A stretch of DNA of 64,000 nt. It comes from Sporobacter sp963675425 (GTDB lineage Bacteria > Bacillota > Clostridia > Oscillospirales > Oscillospiraceae). How positions within the stretch are numbered: the first letter of the stretch is position 1; each line of letters begins with the position of its first letter. Below, piece by piece: positions 43,268 to 52,316 of the stretch. Under the pieces are notes generated by a model, which saw only the letters and a program-made list of their open reading frames with translations, was not told where the DNA came from and did not search any database. The stretch covers positions 1,612,001 through 1,676,000 of the forward strand of contig OY776214.1 of NCBI GenBank assembly GCA_963675425.1, written 5' to 3'. Made by a program: the position numbers and the translations under genes.

Positions 43268-44266
43268 ATGGGAAACTCTTTAAGCGGTAAAGTTGCGGTT
43301 GTGACCGGTTCCGGTCAGGGAATCGGACGGGCTATCGCGCTGGTACTGGCAAGCGAGGGCGCGAAGGTCATCACCAACAACCGCAGCCCGGTAAAGAAAA
43401 ATGTGGCCAATCAGCTCGACGAGGAAAAGCTGGCACGCCTGACGCCCGAGCAGCTGAAGTGGTATAACGAGGAAATCGAGAAATACACCGGCGACGCTGA
43501 AACGACGGCGGCGGCTATCAAGGCTGCCGGCGGTGAAGCCACGGCCTTTTTCGGCGACGTTTCCGATTTTGAAACGGCCCGCAAATTGGTAGAGACGACT
43601 GTGGCGACCTACGGCTCCATCGATATCGTTGTCAATGTTGCCGGCGCGTTTGGCTTCGCGCCCGTTGAAAAGATATCCGAGGAGCTGTGGGACAAGGTTA
43701 CCAATGTTAAGCCGAAGGGCTATTTCAATGTCATCCATTTTGCTGTCCCGTATATGAAGGAAAAAGGCTGGGGCCGCATCATCAACTGCTCGTCGCCGGC
43801 GTGGACGGGCGGCGATCTTCGGCAGTGCGAATACTGTGCGGCCAATGCCGGCGTTGTCGGCATGACATGGGGCCTTGCCACAGAACTTGCGGAAAACAAC
43901 ATCACCTGCAACGTTTTCGCGCCGGCTGCGAAGACCCGGGCTTCCGTTGACGCCGAGCTTTTTGACAAGGTTACCGACGAGGACGAGCATGCCATGAAAT
44001 CCGGCAAGCCGTTCGTCAGCTACGAAGAGACACAGGGGCCGGAGCCTTTCGCGCCGTTTATCGCGTATCTGGCGTCCGATGAGGCGGCGAACGTGACGGG
44101 GTCCGTCTTTATGACCATGGGCGGCTTCATCGGCCGATGGGCGAACCCGACGTTTGAAGCCACGATGTTTGATGCCGATGGCTGGACGATGGATAAAATT
44201 GTTAAGACCGCACCGGAAACGCTTTTCAAGGATTACAAAAACATTAATCAGAAAGACAAGAAATGA
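43268..44266 (+). CDS. SDR-family oxidoreductase with altered YxxxK motif
   Basis: A 332-residue short-chain dehydrogenase/reductase. The cofactor loop is TGSGQGIGRA and the NAG-equivalent is NVAGAFGF. The catalytic serine (Ser176) and tyrosine (Tyr189) are correctly spaced, but the lysine four residues after the tyrosine is Asn193 (YCAAN). A helical insert of about 30 residues (residues 46-75, with LDEEKLARLTPEQLKWYNEE) lies between strands 2 and 3, and the C-terminus is longer than usual. GCGGAGG precedes the ATG. The UroD-like gene follows 71 bases later, so the two may be one operon. The substrate is unknown. Confidence 0.85.
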   Translation: MGNSLSGKVAVVTGSGQGIGRAIALVLASEGAKVITNNRSPVKKNVANQLDEEKLARLTPEQLKWYNEEIEKYTGDAETTAAAIKAAGGEATAFFGDVSDFETARKLVETTVATYGSIDIVVNVAGAFGFAPVEKISEELWDKVTNVKPKGYFNVIHFAVPYMKEKGWGRIINCSSPAWTGGDLRQCEYCAANAGVVGMTWGLATELAENNITCNVFAPAAKTRASVDAELFDKVTDEDEHAMKSGKPFVSYEETQGPEPFAPFIAYLASDEAANVTGSVFMTMGGFIGRWANPTFEATMFDADGWTMDKIVKTAPETLFKDYKNINQKDKK

Positions 44267-44337
44267 AACGCGCGGGCTTAAAGCCGGCCGGCGCTTGATC
44301 CAAAAACTTTTAAATCAGTTATCTTTAGGAGGAAATC

Positions 44338-45330
44338 ATGCTCACAAAAAGACAAAACATGGTCGAGACGATGAAGGGCGGCAACCCCGACCGGTTCGTT
44401 AAAGGCTACGAAGCGCTCTCGCTTGTCATTACGCCGTTTTCCAGATCCAACGCGTCGGCTGTCAAGGGCGGACCCCCAATTGTCAACAAATGGGGCGTTA
44501 CCATCGCGTTCCCGGACAACGCGCCCGGTCCGTTTCCGGTGCATGACGCGGAGCATATTGTCATTAAAGACATCGATCACTGGCGCGATTACGTCACGCC
44601 CCCCAGCCTTGACCTGCCGGCTTCAGCCTGGGAGCCGGTCATTGCCGAGGTGGAGAAAATCGACCGGAACGAATACTTCGTCACGCCGTTTATCGCTCCC
44701 GGCGTCTTTGAGCAGAGCCATTACCTGCTTGAGATCACCAACTGCTTGACCGCGTTCTACACCAATCCCGACGAGATGCACGAGATTATCGACATGATTG
44801 CCGACTGGGAGGTCCGTTACGCCGAGCAGGTGTGCAAATACCTCAAGCCCGACGCTCTGTTTCATCATGACGACTGGGGCAGCCAGACCTCGTCATTTGT
44901 CTCCCCGGATATGTTCGAGGAATTTATCCTGCCGGCCTATAAGAAGATTTACGGGTATTACAAAGACCACGGCGTTGAGTGCATCGCCCATCACTCCGAT
45001 TCCTACGGCGAGAACCTCGTACCGTTTATGATTGATATGGGTATGGATGTCTGGCAGGGCTGTATGTCCACCAACAACATCCCGGAGATTATCAAAAAAT
45101 ACGGAGACAAGCTCACCATCATGGGTGGCATCGACAACGGCAAGATCGACCGCGAGGACTGGACGCAGGCGGCCATTCATGATGAGGTATTCCGGGCCTG
45201 CCGCGAATACGGCAAGGATAAGAAATACTTTATTCCCTGCACGACAATGGGCGATCCCGCAAGCATCTTCCCCGGTGTCTATGACGCTGTTATGGAAGAG
45301 ATTGATAAGGCCTCGGCGGAAATGTTCTAA
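44338..45330 (+). CDS. Uroporphyrinogen-decarboxylase-like (MtaA/CmuA-type) protein
   Basis: A 330-residue UroD-fold protein. In anaerobes this family is mostly cobalamin:coenzyme M or tetrahydrofolate methyltransferases, not haem enzymes. Metal-binding candidates are the His pair in CIAHHSDS and the Cys in IPCTTMGDP near the C-terminus, which fits the zinc-site pattern of the MtaA/MtbA class. GGDHGG-like glycine loops (TIMGGIDNGKIDRED) are typical. GGAGGAAATC precedes the ATG. No corrinoid protein or MtaB-type gene is present in the window, so a role in demethylation is inferred only. It is the last gene before a strong terminator. Confidence 0.8.
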   Translation: MLTKRQNMVETMKGGNPDRFVKGYEALSLVITPFSRSNASAVKGGPPIVNKWGVTIAFPDNAPGPFPVHDAEHIVIKDIDHWRDYVTPPSLDLPASAWEPVIAEVEKIDRNEYFVTPFIAPGVFEQSHYLLEITNCLTAFYTNPDEMHEIIDMIADWEVRYAEQVCKYLKPDALFHHDDWGSQTSSFVSPDMFEEFILPAYKKIYGYYKDHGVECIAHHSDSYGENLVPFMIDMGMDVWQGCMSTNNIPEIIKKYGDKLTIMGGIDNGKIDREDWTQAAIHDEVFRACREYGKDKKYFIPCTTMGDPASIFPGVYDAVMEEIDKASAEMF

Positions 45331-45359
45331 GTCGGTAAGACGATAATAATATCAGCATT

Positions 45360-45423
45360 AAAAAGTGCCCTGGAAGGGTGGACGGGAGCTGTGCTCCCGT
45401 CGCCTTGCCCGGGCACTTTTTCC
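45360..45423 (+). terminator. Terminator after the SDR/UroD pair
   Basis: Outer stem AAAAAGTGCCC and GGGCACTTTTT, with an inner ACGGGAGC/GCTCCCGT hairpin; a long, symmetric structure that works in both directions. Confidence 0.85.
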
Positions 45424-45478
45424 ATGTAATCGGCAAGCTCCAACAAAAATGTCTTAGAGCGGCGAGACACTATATTTA

Positions 45479-45507
45479 TTGATTTCAAACCGGTCCGATG
45501 GTATAAT
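45479..45507 (+). promoter_or_regulatory. Promoter of the GNAT/racemase operon
   Basis: TTGATT (45479-45484), 17-base spacer, TATAAT (45502-45507) with a TGG extension. Confidence 0.7.
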
Positions 45508-45646
45508 CTGTTTGGTTAATCGTATCCGTCAGACGACGGTAACTTATAACAAAACAAGAAATTAGTGGGCGGGACGGACTGCGATGGGTTCCCGTCCTTC
45601 TTTCAGCCTGTTTGACAGGTTAAAACACGGATGGGGGGTGTGCCCG

Positions 45647-46279
45647 ATGGCCGATGCCGGTGAATCTGCCAGCGTGCAAGGGACAAGTGCCGAGAAAAGC
45701 CGGTTGTTTTTTCAGGCGCTCTCCGGAGAAAGAGCAACGGTTGTTCTTGGAAAAGGTGCGGTTCCGAAGGTGGATATCAGGCTTTGCGCGCCGGACCGAC
45801 TGGAGGCTATAAAGGCGCTGCAGCAAAAGATCTATGACGGCTTGCCAAATCCGGAAACGTTCGTCTGTACAAGCGAAGCGGAGCTGAAGGAATCTCTGGC
45901 GTGTGACATCTGTATCGGGGCGTTTGACGGGGACCGGCTGGCGGCGTTTACGCTGATGGTCATTAACAGACCTACCCGCCGCAATTTGGTTTATTTGTTC
46001 GATGATACGGAACAGTCGGCCCGGAGGAGCGTCACATATGATACGACGTTTATTGACCCCGAATTTATCGGCTGCGGGTTGCAGCGCTTTTTTATCACGC
46101 TGAAAGACCGCATGGCCGTTTCGCTCGGTGCGGACACCGCGTACGCGACCGTTTCGCCCGACAACACGTACAGCCTCAATAACCTCCTTTCCAATGGCTT
46201 TAAAACAGCGGGGAAGAAGAAGCTGTATGGGGGACACATGAGATATATACTGCGTAAGCCGTTGGGAATCGGGCTTTAA
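45647..46279 (+). CDS. GNAT-like N-acetyltransferase
   Basis: A 210-residue protein with the GNAT pattern: RLCAPDRLEAIKALQQKIYD at the start of the fold, a central sheet (ICIGAFDGDRLAAFTLMVIN) and the segment FIDPEFIGCGLQRFFITLKD, which occupies the position of the acetyl-CoA-binding loop although its Q/R-x-x-G-x-G/A is only partly conserved. The C-terminal YATVSPDNTYSLNNLLSNGF is typical of GNATs acting on amino acids. The start at 45647 follows GGGGGGTG; an ATG at 45584 is also in frame. The racemase gene follows after 42 bases in the same operon. Confidence 0.75.
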   Translation: MADAGESASVQGTSAEKSRLFFQALSGERATVVLGKGAVPKVDIRLCAPDRLEAIKALQQKIYDGLPNPETFVCTSEAELKESLACDICIGAFDGDRLAAFTLMVINRPTRRNLVYLFDDTEQSARRSVTYDTTFIDPEFIGCGLQRFFITLKDRMAVSLGADTAYATVSPDNTYSLNNLLSNGFKTAGKKKLYGGHMRYILRKPLGIGL

Positions 46280-46321
46280 AAGCCGGTTTGGCCGCGCCGT
46301 ACGCAAAGGAGGTCGGCCTTC

Positions 46322-47392
46322 ATGAAAGGGACTTACCTGGAAATTAATCTGACGAAGATTGAGGAAAACGCCAGAAGGATTGTTGATAAATGTGCCGGGG
46401 CCGGTATTCAGGTTCTCGGCGTCACAAAGGGCTTTTCGGCGTTGCCGCGTATCGTGTCGGCCATGGTCAGCGGCGGGACGGACAGCCTGGCAGACTCGCG
46501 CCTTGAAAACATTTTGTCACTCCGGAAGCGGCATTTTGAAAATAGCATGACGCTACTACGCCTACCGAAGCTGAGCGCGGTGGACAAGGTTATCGCGTAT
46601 GCCGACTACAGCATCAACTCGGAATACGCCGTGATCGAGCGCTTGGACGACTCCGCGCGAGCAAAGGGTATTATACACAGGATTATCCTGATGGTGGATG
46701 TCGGCGACCTGCGGGAGGGCGTCTTGCCCGAGGAAGCGTTGGAGCTGGCTAAAAGAGCGTCCCGCCTTAAGGGTGTGGCGGTGAGCGGCATCGGCACAAA
46801 TATGGGCTGTTACGGCGGGATTTTGCCGAGCATCAGCAACTTGAATCTTTTGCTGGAGATTAAGAAGGAGATCGAAACGAAGGTCGGCATCGAGCTTGAG
46901 ATTGTTTCGGGCGGCGGAACCTCGTCACTTAAGCTGGTTGACGACGGCATTATGCCGGCCGGCATCAATCAGCTGCGCGTCGGCGAAGGCATCCTCTTGG
47001 GCACCGACACGACGCATAATTACGAGATTCCATGGTTGCATCAGGACGCGTTTTTGCTTAAGACTGAGGTGATTGAGGTCAAGATCAAGCCGTCCATCCC
47101 CATCGGTACGGCTGGCCGTGACTCCTTCGGGCAAATGCCTGTTTTTGAGGACCGGGGTATGAGGAAACGAGCTATTGTAGCCATTGGTCGGCAGGATGTC
47201 AACACCGAGGGGCTTACCCCGCTATGCGACGAGCACTACATACTTGGCGCCAGCAGCGACCATCTGATCGTGGACGTAACGGACGGAGACGACATCGCTG
47301 TTGGCGACGTTATTACGTTCCGTCTGAAATACCAGGGCCTTTTATCCACGACAACATCCAAATATGTCAAGAAGGTGTATAGAGGCAAATAA
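46322..47392 (+). CDS. Ornithine/alanine-racemase-type PLP enzyme
   Basis: A 356-residue PLP-dependent racemase of the alanine-racemase N-terminal fold. YLEINLTKIEENARRIV is the beginning of the barrel; Lys in VLGVTKGF is the PLP lysine; GIGTNMGCYGG and GGGTSSLKLVDDGIMPAGIN are the phosphate-binding and active-site loops of the YhfX/ornithine-racemase group, which lack the C-terminal tyrosine domain of normal alanine racemase. Such enzymes epimerise ornithine or related basic amino acids in fermentation. GGAGG precedes the ATG. Confidence 0.85.
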   Translation: MKGTYLEINLTKIEENARRIVDKCAGAGIQVLGVTKGFSALPRIVSAMVSGGTDSLADSRLENILSLRKRHFENSMTLLRLPKLSAVDKVIAYADYSINSEYAVIERLDDSARAKGIIHRIILMVDVGDLREGVLPEEALELAKRASRLKGVAVSGIGTNMGCYGGILPSISNLNLLLEIKKEIETKVGIELEIVSGGGTSSLKLVDDGIMPAGINQLRVGEGILLGTDTTHNYEIPWLHQDAFLLKTEVIEVKIKPSIPIGTAGRDSFGQMPVFEDRGMRKRAIVAIGRQDVNTEGLTPLCDEHYILGASSDHLIVDVTDGDDIAVGDVITFRLKYQGLLSTTTSKYVKKVYRGK

Positions 47393-47594
47393 TCGGGCAG
47401 GCGCTTCATACGGTCAGAGTCTGTCTATCCGGCGTGTGAAAACCTGATTATTCAAGGTGTTTGTGGGCTCTAAGCTGCGGGTTGATGGGTTTTATTCTCC
47501 GGGCGGTCGAAAGAGTTTTCTGTCGAATATCGTAAAATATACTTGACAATGCTAAAAAATTAGGGTAAAAATATGCAAGACAATTGAATAGGGT

Positions 47595-47733
47595 TTCCGA
47601 GCGCTTCAAGCTAAGGCCACAAGGCTATGGTTGCTGCGCCAGAACGGTGTCCGCCGTTCTCAAGGGCAAAGATGGAAACGTTTTGCCCCTCCGTGTTTTG
47701 AGAAGGAAATGTTGCGTATGCGGGCATGATAGC
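47595..47733 (+). ncRNA. Structured leader, candidate Moco/Tuco-family riboswitch
   Basis: The leader before the importer genes has several hairpins: AGAACGG/CCGTTCT (47641-47660) and GGGCAAA/TTTGCCC (47663-47688), then the single-stranded run CTCCG...GAAGGAAA and GGCATGATAG near 47688-47732, which resembles the conserved part of the molybdenum/tungsten-cofactor riboswitch. The genes behind it (metal importer and MoeA-like) match that riboswitch's usual regulon. I have not matched the full consensus, so the class is uncertain. The rest of the gap (47393-47594) holds no gene. Confidence 0.5.
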
Positions 47734-47793
47734 GTCTAGTCGCTATCATGTTTTGTTATAGCTGTTTTGATTTCTCAAAACAGCTATTTTTAT
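47725..47793 (+). terminator. Paired hairpins with T-runs, likely expression platform
   Basis: CATGATAGCG/CGCTATCATG (47725-47750) is followed by TTTT, then by TAGCTGTTTTGA/TCAAAACAGCTA (47759-47786) and a T-rich tract. These sit between the riboswitch candidate and the start codon, so they can control read-through. Confidence 0.75.
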
Positions 47794-47825
47794 TTGTCTG
47801 AATAAACTAAAAGGATGTAAAAGAA

Positions 47826-48986
47826 ATGAACGCTAAAAAAATTATTGCTTTGATAGTGTCGCTTGTTATGCTGCTGGCGCTATTCGGGTGCGCCGGCACG
47901 GATACAGGTGCCGGTGGCGAGAGCGCCGCGCCGACGGCTGGCGAGTCGGCAAATGTTTCTGATACCGTCACGCCATCTGAGAGCAGCGGAACCGACGCAT
48001 CGCCGGAAGCCGAGTTCAAGACCATTATTAACTGCGACGGGAGCGAAATCACCGTCCCGAGTGTGGTTAATTCCGTCGGATGCCTGTTTGGGCCGTCTTA
48101 TGAAAAAGTCGTTATGCTGGGCGCCGAAGACAAAATTGTCTTTGACGGGGACTACCATATCTACAGCTGGCCGTGGTCCAACGTTATCTATAAGCATGTC
48201 AATGAGGTGCCCGGTATAGAAAATGCGCACAGCTCGCCCAATATTGAGGATCTTGTCCAGTATGAGCCCGACGTTGTGTTTAATTTTCCCAATCCCAACA
48301 CAACCGCGTCCATGACCGAAGCCGGCATGTGCGTTGTTCCCAGTGCGTCCACCGGTACATACGATTCGATTGTAACGCAGGTCAAGGTCTACGCCGAGGC
48401 TCTTGGCGGCGACGCGCCCGCAATCGCCGAGCGGTATGCCGAATATTATCAGGACATTGTCGGCCGAATCACGGCCGTCATCGAAAACGTCCCCGCGGAA
48501 GACCGGCCAACCGTTTACTTTGCCAATCAGGAGATTCTTTTTGCCAACACCAACATAGCCGAGCTCGTTACCGCCTGCGGCGGCACGCCCGTGACAGGAG
48601 CGCTGGAAAGCAGCAGCAAGCTGGAGATCTCCGCTGAGCAGCTGATTGAGTGGAATCCGGATTACATCTTTGTGGACCACGCCGGCTCCTCCGGCAACGC
48701 GACCGCTGAGCAGATCGTTAATGAAATGGTTTCCGACGATCTGTATTCAAAGATGACGGCCGTTGTCAACGACGGAATCGTCATTGTTCCCACCGGCGTG
48801 TTCTTCTGGGACTCCGGCGTGCAGCAGCCGCTGCTGATGCTGCTGGTTGCCAGCACGCTGTATCCGGATGCCTTTGCCGGCTTCAGCATTAAGGATGAGC
48901 TTATGTCCTTTTATTCTGAATTTTTCCACTACGATCTCATCAGCGAGCAGGCCGACAGGATCCTCGCGCATCTTGACCCGGCCTGA
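47826..48986 (+). CDS. FecB/BtuF/MolA-type metal-binding lipoprotein
   Basis: Substrate-binding lipoprotein of an importer, 386 residues. The signal peptide ends in lipobox LFGC (Cys22), followed by a Ser/Ala/Gly-rich linker. The mature part is a class III binding protein with a rigid helix between two lobes: GAEDKIVFDGD, then YEPDVVFNFPN and, in lobe two, IEWNPDYIFVDHAGSSGN. Class III proteins bind haem, B12, siderophores or, in MolA, molybdate and tungstate. The last is favoured here because a MoeA-like gene and a candidate Moco riboswitch belong to the same operon. The start has a TAAAAGGATG site with suitable spacing. Confidence 0.8.
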   Translation: MNAKKIIALIVSLVMLLALFGCAGTDTGAGGESAAPTAGESANVSDTVTPSESSGTDASPEAEFKTIINCDGSEITVPSVVNSVGCLFGPSYEKVVMLGAEDKIVFDGDYHIYSWPWSNVIYKHVNEVPGIENAHSSPNIEDLVQYEPDVVFNFPNPNTTASMTEAGMCVVPSASTGTYDSIVTQVKVYAEALGGDAPAIAERYAEYYQDIVGRITAVIENVPAEDRPTVYFANQEILFANTNIAELVTACGGTPVTGALESSSKLEISAEQLIEWNPDYIFVDHAGSSGNATAEQIVNEMVSDDLYSKMTAVVNDGIVIVPTGVFFWDSGVQQPLLMLLVASTLYPDAFAGFSIKDELMSFYSEFFHYDLISEQADRILAHLDPA

Positions 48987-50182
48987 TGGGCGGCGCGATT
49001 GATCATATGCCCCGGTCCGAGGCGCTGAGCCTGATATCCAGGTATCTGCCGTCACTTGGGACCGAGTGGATAACGCTCACGAAATCCTGCGGCAGAGTAG
49101 CCGCCGTCGATGTCCGATCGCGCTTCAATCTCCCGGCAGTCAAGTGCAGCCGGTGGGATGGAATCGCCTTCAATTATGCTAATTTCGTGAAATGCGGCCA
49201 GGTGGTAAGCGGCTGGGAGCTTGGGGTTGATTACTGCTTTTCAAATACCGGTATCCCCATTGTCCAGGATAATTTCGATACCATGGTGATGATTGAGCAG
49301 ACGACATTTTCAGCTGATAACAGGCTGATCTCGATTAATCAGCCGGATATTGCCCAGGGGCAGAATGTTGCTTTACCCGGGGACAGAATTGCGGCAGGGG
49401 AGGTGCTCGTGCCTGTCGATACGCCGATATCGCCCTCGTACATGAATCTTATGGCATCCGGCGGTGTTACGAACGTCCTGGTCTATAAGAGACCCCGCGT
49501 TGCCATCATCCCCACAGGAAACGAGCTTGTGCCCCTCGGCCTGACGCCCGGCGCACAGCAGACCATTGACTCGAATTCTGTTTCCATGTGCGCGAAGGTG
49601 AAGCTGTGGGGCGGGGAGGCCGTGCCGTTCCCGATACAGCCGGATGAGCCGGCACAGATACGCGCCAGGCTGCTTGAAGCGGCCGCTATCGCTGATCTGA
49701 TCGTCATCGGCGGCGGCTCCGGGCGCGGGCAGCGCGACCTTCTGCAGCAGACCGTGTCGGAGTTGGGTGAGCTGTACTTCTCGTCCGTGGAGCACGGACC
49801 GGCCAAGCGGACATGCTTTGCCGTTGTTGAAGGCATACCGGTTATCGGACTTGTCGGCCCGCCGGGCGGCGAGGAAATGTCTTTTGATTTTTACGTGATG
49901 CCCGCCATAAAAGCCGCCCTGCATCAGACATGGCGGCCCACACGGGTCAAGGCGATTCTGGACGAGGAAGTTCCCGCGCACCATCGTGTCAGCTTCTATT
50001 ATACACTTCGTGTTTACCGCGACGATGTGGGCCAGATTCACGCCAGGACGCTGGCACATGCCGATATTGACCGCAATATAGCCGCTCATAATGGTTATTT
50101 GTTTGTAGAAAAACCGTCCGGGGGCTACAAAAAAGGCGATGTCGCCGAGGTGGAGCTTCGCACGGGCTGCGAAAATATCTGA
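48986..50182 (+). CDS. MoeA-like molybdenum-cofactor protein
   Basis: A 398-residue protein of the MoeA family (molybdopterin molybdotransferase), the usual length. The N-terminal domain has SRWDGIAFNYANF in place of the SAMDGYA loop, the MoCF-type domain has IIPTGNELVPLG, and the metal-insertion loop reads VIGGGSGRGQRDLL, degenerate against the SGGVS(V)G of most MoeA. C-terminal domain IV is present (GYKKGDVAEVEL). The ATG overlaps the preceding stop (TGATG). It would insert molybdate or tungstate into adenylated pterin, or act as a related binding protein in metal handling. Confidence 0.8.
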   Translation: MGGAIDHMPRSEALSLISRYLPSLGTEWITLTKSCGRVAAVDVRSRFNLPAVKCSRWDGIAFNYANFVKCGQVVSGWELGVDYCFSNTGIPIVQDNFDTMVMIEQTTFSADNRLISINQPDIAQGQNVALPGDRIAAGEVLVPVDTPISPSYMNLMASGGVTNVLVYKRPRVAIIPTGNELVPLGLTPGAQQTIDSNSVSMCAKVKLWGGEAVPFPIQPDEPAQIRARLLEAAAIADLIVIGGGSGRGQRDLLQQTVSELGELYFSSVEHGPAKRTCFAVVEGIPVIGLVGPPGGEEMSFDFYVMPAIKAALHQTWRPTRVKAILDEEVPAHHRVSFYYTLRVYRDDVGQIHARTLAHADIDRNIAAHNGYLFVEKPSGGYKKGDVAEVELRTGCENI

Positions 50183-50249
50183 CGTTTGTGAGCTATCCGG
50201 AGAAGGGCGGGCGAGAGTCTGCCCTTCTATCTTAGTAAGGAGACGCGAC

Positions 50250-51305
50250 ATGGAGCAAAATGGTCCGGTTTGTTTTAATGAAACGCAGCAAAAATCAAAG
50301 GTCATACTCAAATTAATGATTCTTGCAGCCATTCTTGTGGCGGCACTGTTTTTCTCATTCTTTTTAGGCCGGTACTCGCTTTCGCCAAGGGAAGTATTCC
50401 TGCTGGTGCGGGAAAAGCTGTTTGATATAGGTTCCGGACTTGGCTCCAGCGAATCGAAGGTGTTTTTTGGTATCAGGCTGCCGCGCGTGCTGGCGGCCTG
50501 TATCATCGGCTGCGGCTTGTCCATGTCCGGCTGCGTTTACCAGGGCACGTTCCGTAATCCGATGGTATCCCCGGATATTCTCGGCGCGACAGCCGGCGCG
50601 GGGCTTGGCGCGGCTGTTGCGCTGATGCTCGACCTCAATTACTTCGGCGTGCAGGCGCTGGCTTTTGTTTTCGGGCTTATAGCCGTGGGGGGGACGTATC
50701 TGCTGGCCACGCTCCTCGGCGACAGGAATAACACCACATTGTCGCTCGTATTAACCGGTATGGTAATGTCCGCCCTGTTTCAGGCCGGGATATCCCTGAT
50801 GAAATATATCGCCGACCCGTACAGCAAGCTGCCCGCTATAACCTTCTGGCTGATGGGCTCCCTGTCTTCTATGATACCATCGTCGCTTCCGCTTCTCGTT
50901 GTGCCGCTGGCCATCGGAGCCGTACCGCTTTTTTTGCTGAGGTGGAAAATCAACCTGTTATCCTTGTCGGATGACGAGGCGCTTTCCATGGGCGTTAATA
51001 CATCCCGCCTGCGCCTTTTGATCATCCTGTGCGCCACGCTCATTACGTCTTCCGTCGTGGCGGTCGGCGGCATTATCGGCTGGGTCGGACTCATTATCCC
51101 GCACATCGCCCGCATTATCGTCGGCCCCGACCACAAGTACCTGATTCCCGCCAGCATGCTGCTGGGCAGCGCCTACCTGCTGCTGGTGGACGATGTGGCC
51201 CGGGCCGCCACATCGCTTGAAATCCCGATAGGCATTCTCACGGCGGCTATCGGCGCGCCGTTTTTTATATTTCTGATGTATCAGTCAAGGAGGCGTTCAT
51301 CATGA
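50250..51305 (+). CDS. FecCD/MolB-type ABC permease
   Basis: Permease of the importer, 351 residues with about ten membrane helices. IRLPRVLAACIIGCGLSMSG is the conserved FecCD N-terminal loop, and GGIIGWVGLIIPHIARIIVGPDH in the C-terminal third is the ATPase-contact region (quoted in two parts: GGIIGWVGLIIPHIAR and IIVGPDH). The start at 50250 follows TAAGGAG; the open frame upstream to 50139 has no such site and its sequence is unrelated. It overlaps the ATPase gene by four bases. Confidence 0.88.
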   Translation: MEQNGPVCFNETQQKSKVILKLMILAAILVAALFFSFFLGRYSLSPREVFLLVREKLFDIGSGLGSSESKVFFGIRLPRVLAACIIGCGLSMSGCVYQGTFRNPMVSPDILGATAGAGLGAAVALMLDLNYFGVQALAFVFGLIAVGGTYLLATLLGDRNNTTLSLVLTGMVMSALFQAGISLMKYIADPYSKLPAITFWLMGSLSSMIPSSLPLLVVPLAIGAVPLFLLRWKINLLSLSDDEALSMGVNTSRLRLLIILCATLITSSVVAVGGIIGWVGLIIPHIARIIVGPDHKYLIPASMLLGSAYLLLVDDVARAATSLEIPIGILTAAIGAPFFIFLMYQSRRRSS

Positions 51306-52084
51306 ATATCAAAGCCAGCGGCCTTGCCTGCGGTTATAACGGCGCGGCCCTCACGGAGGAGATTGGCATTGCCTTTGAATCCGGACAAGTGTCGGGCATT
51401 CTCGGCCCGAACGGCGTCGGTAAAACGACCTTTTTTAAAACGCTGCTGGGCTATTTGAAGCCGGTTGCGGGCAAGGTTGAAATTGACGGCAGAGACCTTG
51501 GGCAGTGGCAGCGACGGGACCTCGCCAAGAAGATTGCCTATGTTCCACAGGCGCGCAGCCAGCCCTTTGCCTACAGTGCATATAGTATGGTTTTAATGGG
51601 ACGTGCGGTGTATTTAAAGTCGTTTTCCTCGCCCGGAAGGAAAGATCACGAGATCTGCCGGCAGACTATGGAGCGTTTGAGGATTGCACATTTGGCTTCA
51701 AAGAATTATTCGCAGCTTAGCGGCGGGGAGCAGCAAATGGTGCTGATTGTCCGCGCACTGGTGCAGGAGCCGGCGTTTTTGATGATGGACGAGCCCACGT
51801 CAAACCTCGACTACGGCAATCAGGTGCAGGTGATGAAGCAGATTCTGCGGCTCAAAGAGCAGGGGATCGGGATTGTCATGATCACCCATTCGCCGGAGCA
51901 TGCTTTTTTGTGTTCCGATCAGGTGGCGCTTTTTTACCGGGACGGAAAGGTACGAATCGGGCTGACAAAAAGCGTTCTGACACAGAGCGGGCTGCGGGAG
52001 GCTTACGGTATCAAGGTCAAGGTTTTGGACGTTGTGGGAGACGATAACAACAGGACAACCGTCTGCGTGCCGTTCTTGAATTGA
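51302..52084 (+). CDS. FecE/MolC-type ABC ATP-binding protein
   Basis: ATPase of the importer, 260 residues. Walker A is GPNGVGKTT, signature LSGGEQQMVLI, Walker B LMMDEPTSNLDYG and switch VMITHSPEHA. The ATG overlaps the permease stop, and AGGAGG lies upstream. It completes the importer: binding protein, MoeA-like protein, permease and ATPase in one transcription unit from the leader at 47.6 kb. The gap that follows (52085-52370) holds a promoter for the next gene and no terminator that I can support. Confidence 0.9.
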   Translation: MNIKASGLACGYNGAALTEEIGIAFESGQVSGILGPNGVGKTTFFKTLLGYLKPVAGKVEIDGRDLGQWQRRDLAKKIAYVPQARSQPFAYSAYSMVLMGRAVYLKSFSSPGRKDHEICRQTMERLRIAHLASKNYSQLSGGEQQMVLIVRALVQEPAFLMMDEPTSNLDYGNQVQVMKQILRLKEQGIGIVMITHSPEHAFLCSDQVALFYRDGKVRIGLTKSVLTQSGLREAYGIKVKVLDVVGDDNNRTTVCVPFLN

Positions 52085-52316
52085 AATTTAACCATGCTAT
52101 GTTTAGCTATATAGGCTCTATAGTCAAAACCGGTCGCTCTTTTTCGGGCTGCTGCGTATCCTTTCAAGCTTGGAAAGACTATTGTATCCATTTGTTTTTT
52201 AAGTTCCTGAGTATCTATAACAGTCGGTTTTCAGAATTATATGCAACAAGATACCGAATGGGCTATAATTAAGAAATGGCGATTATTACAATAACGCCCA
52301 TGTTCGTGCGGCAATG

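Noticed and set aside
47595..47733. Cobalamin riboswitch
   Set aside because: A B12 importer would fit the FecBCD fold, but the B12-box and the GCCACTG-type element are not present; the MoeA-like gene favours the Moco class.
47880..48680. 266-codon minus-strand frame over the metal-binding lipoprotein
   Set aside because: Shadow frame; the plus-strand gene has a signal peptide, lipobox and family motifs.
49373..50524. 383-codon minus-strand frame over moeA-like and permease genes
   Set aside because: It spans two real plus-strand genes and has no domain features.
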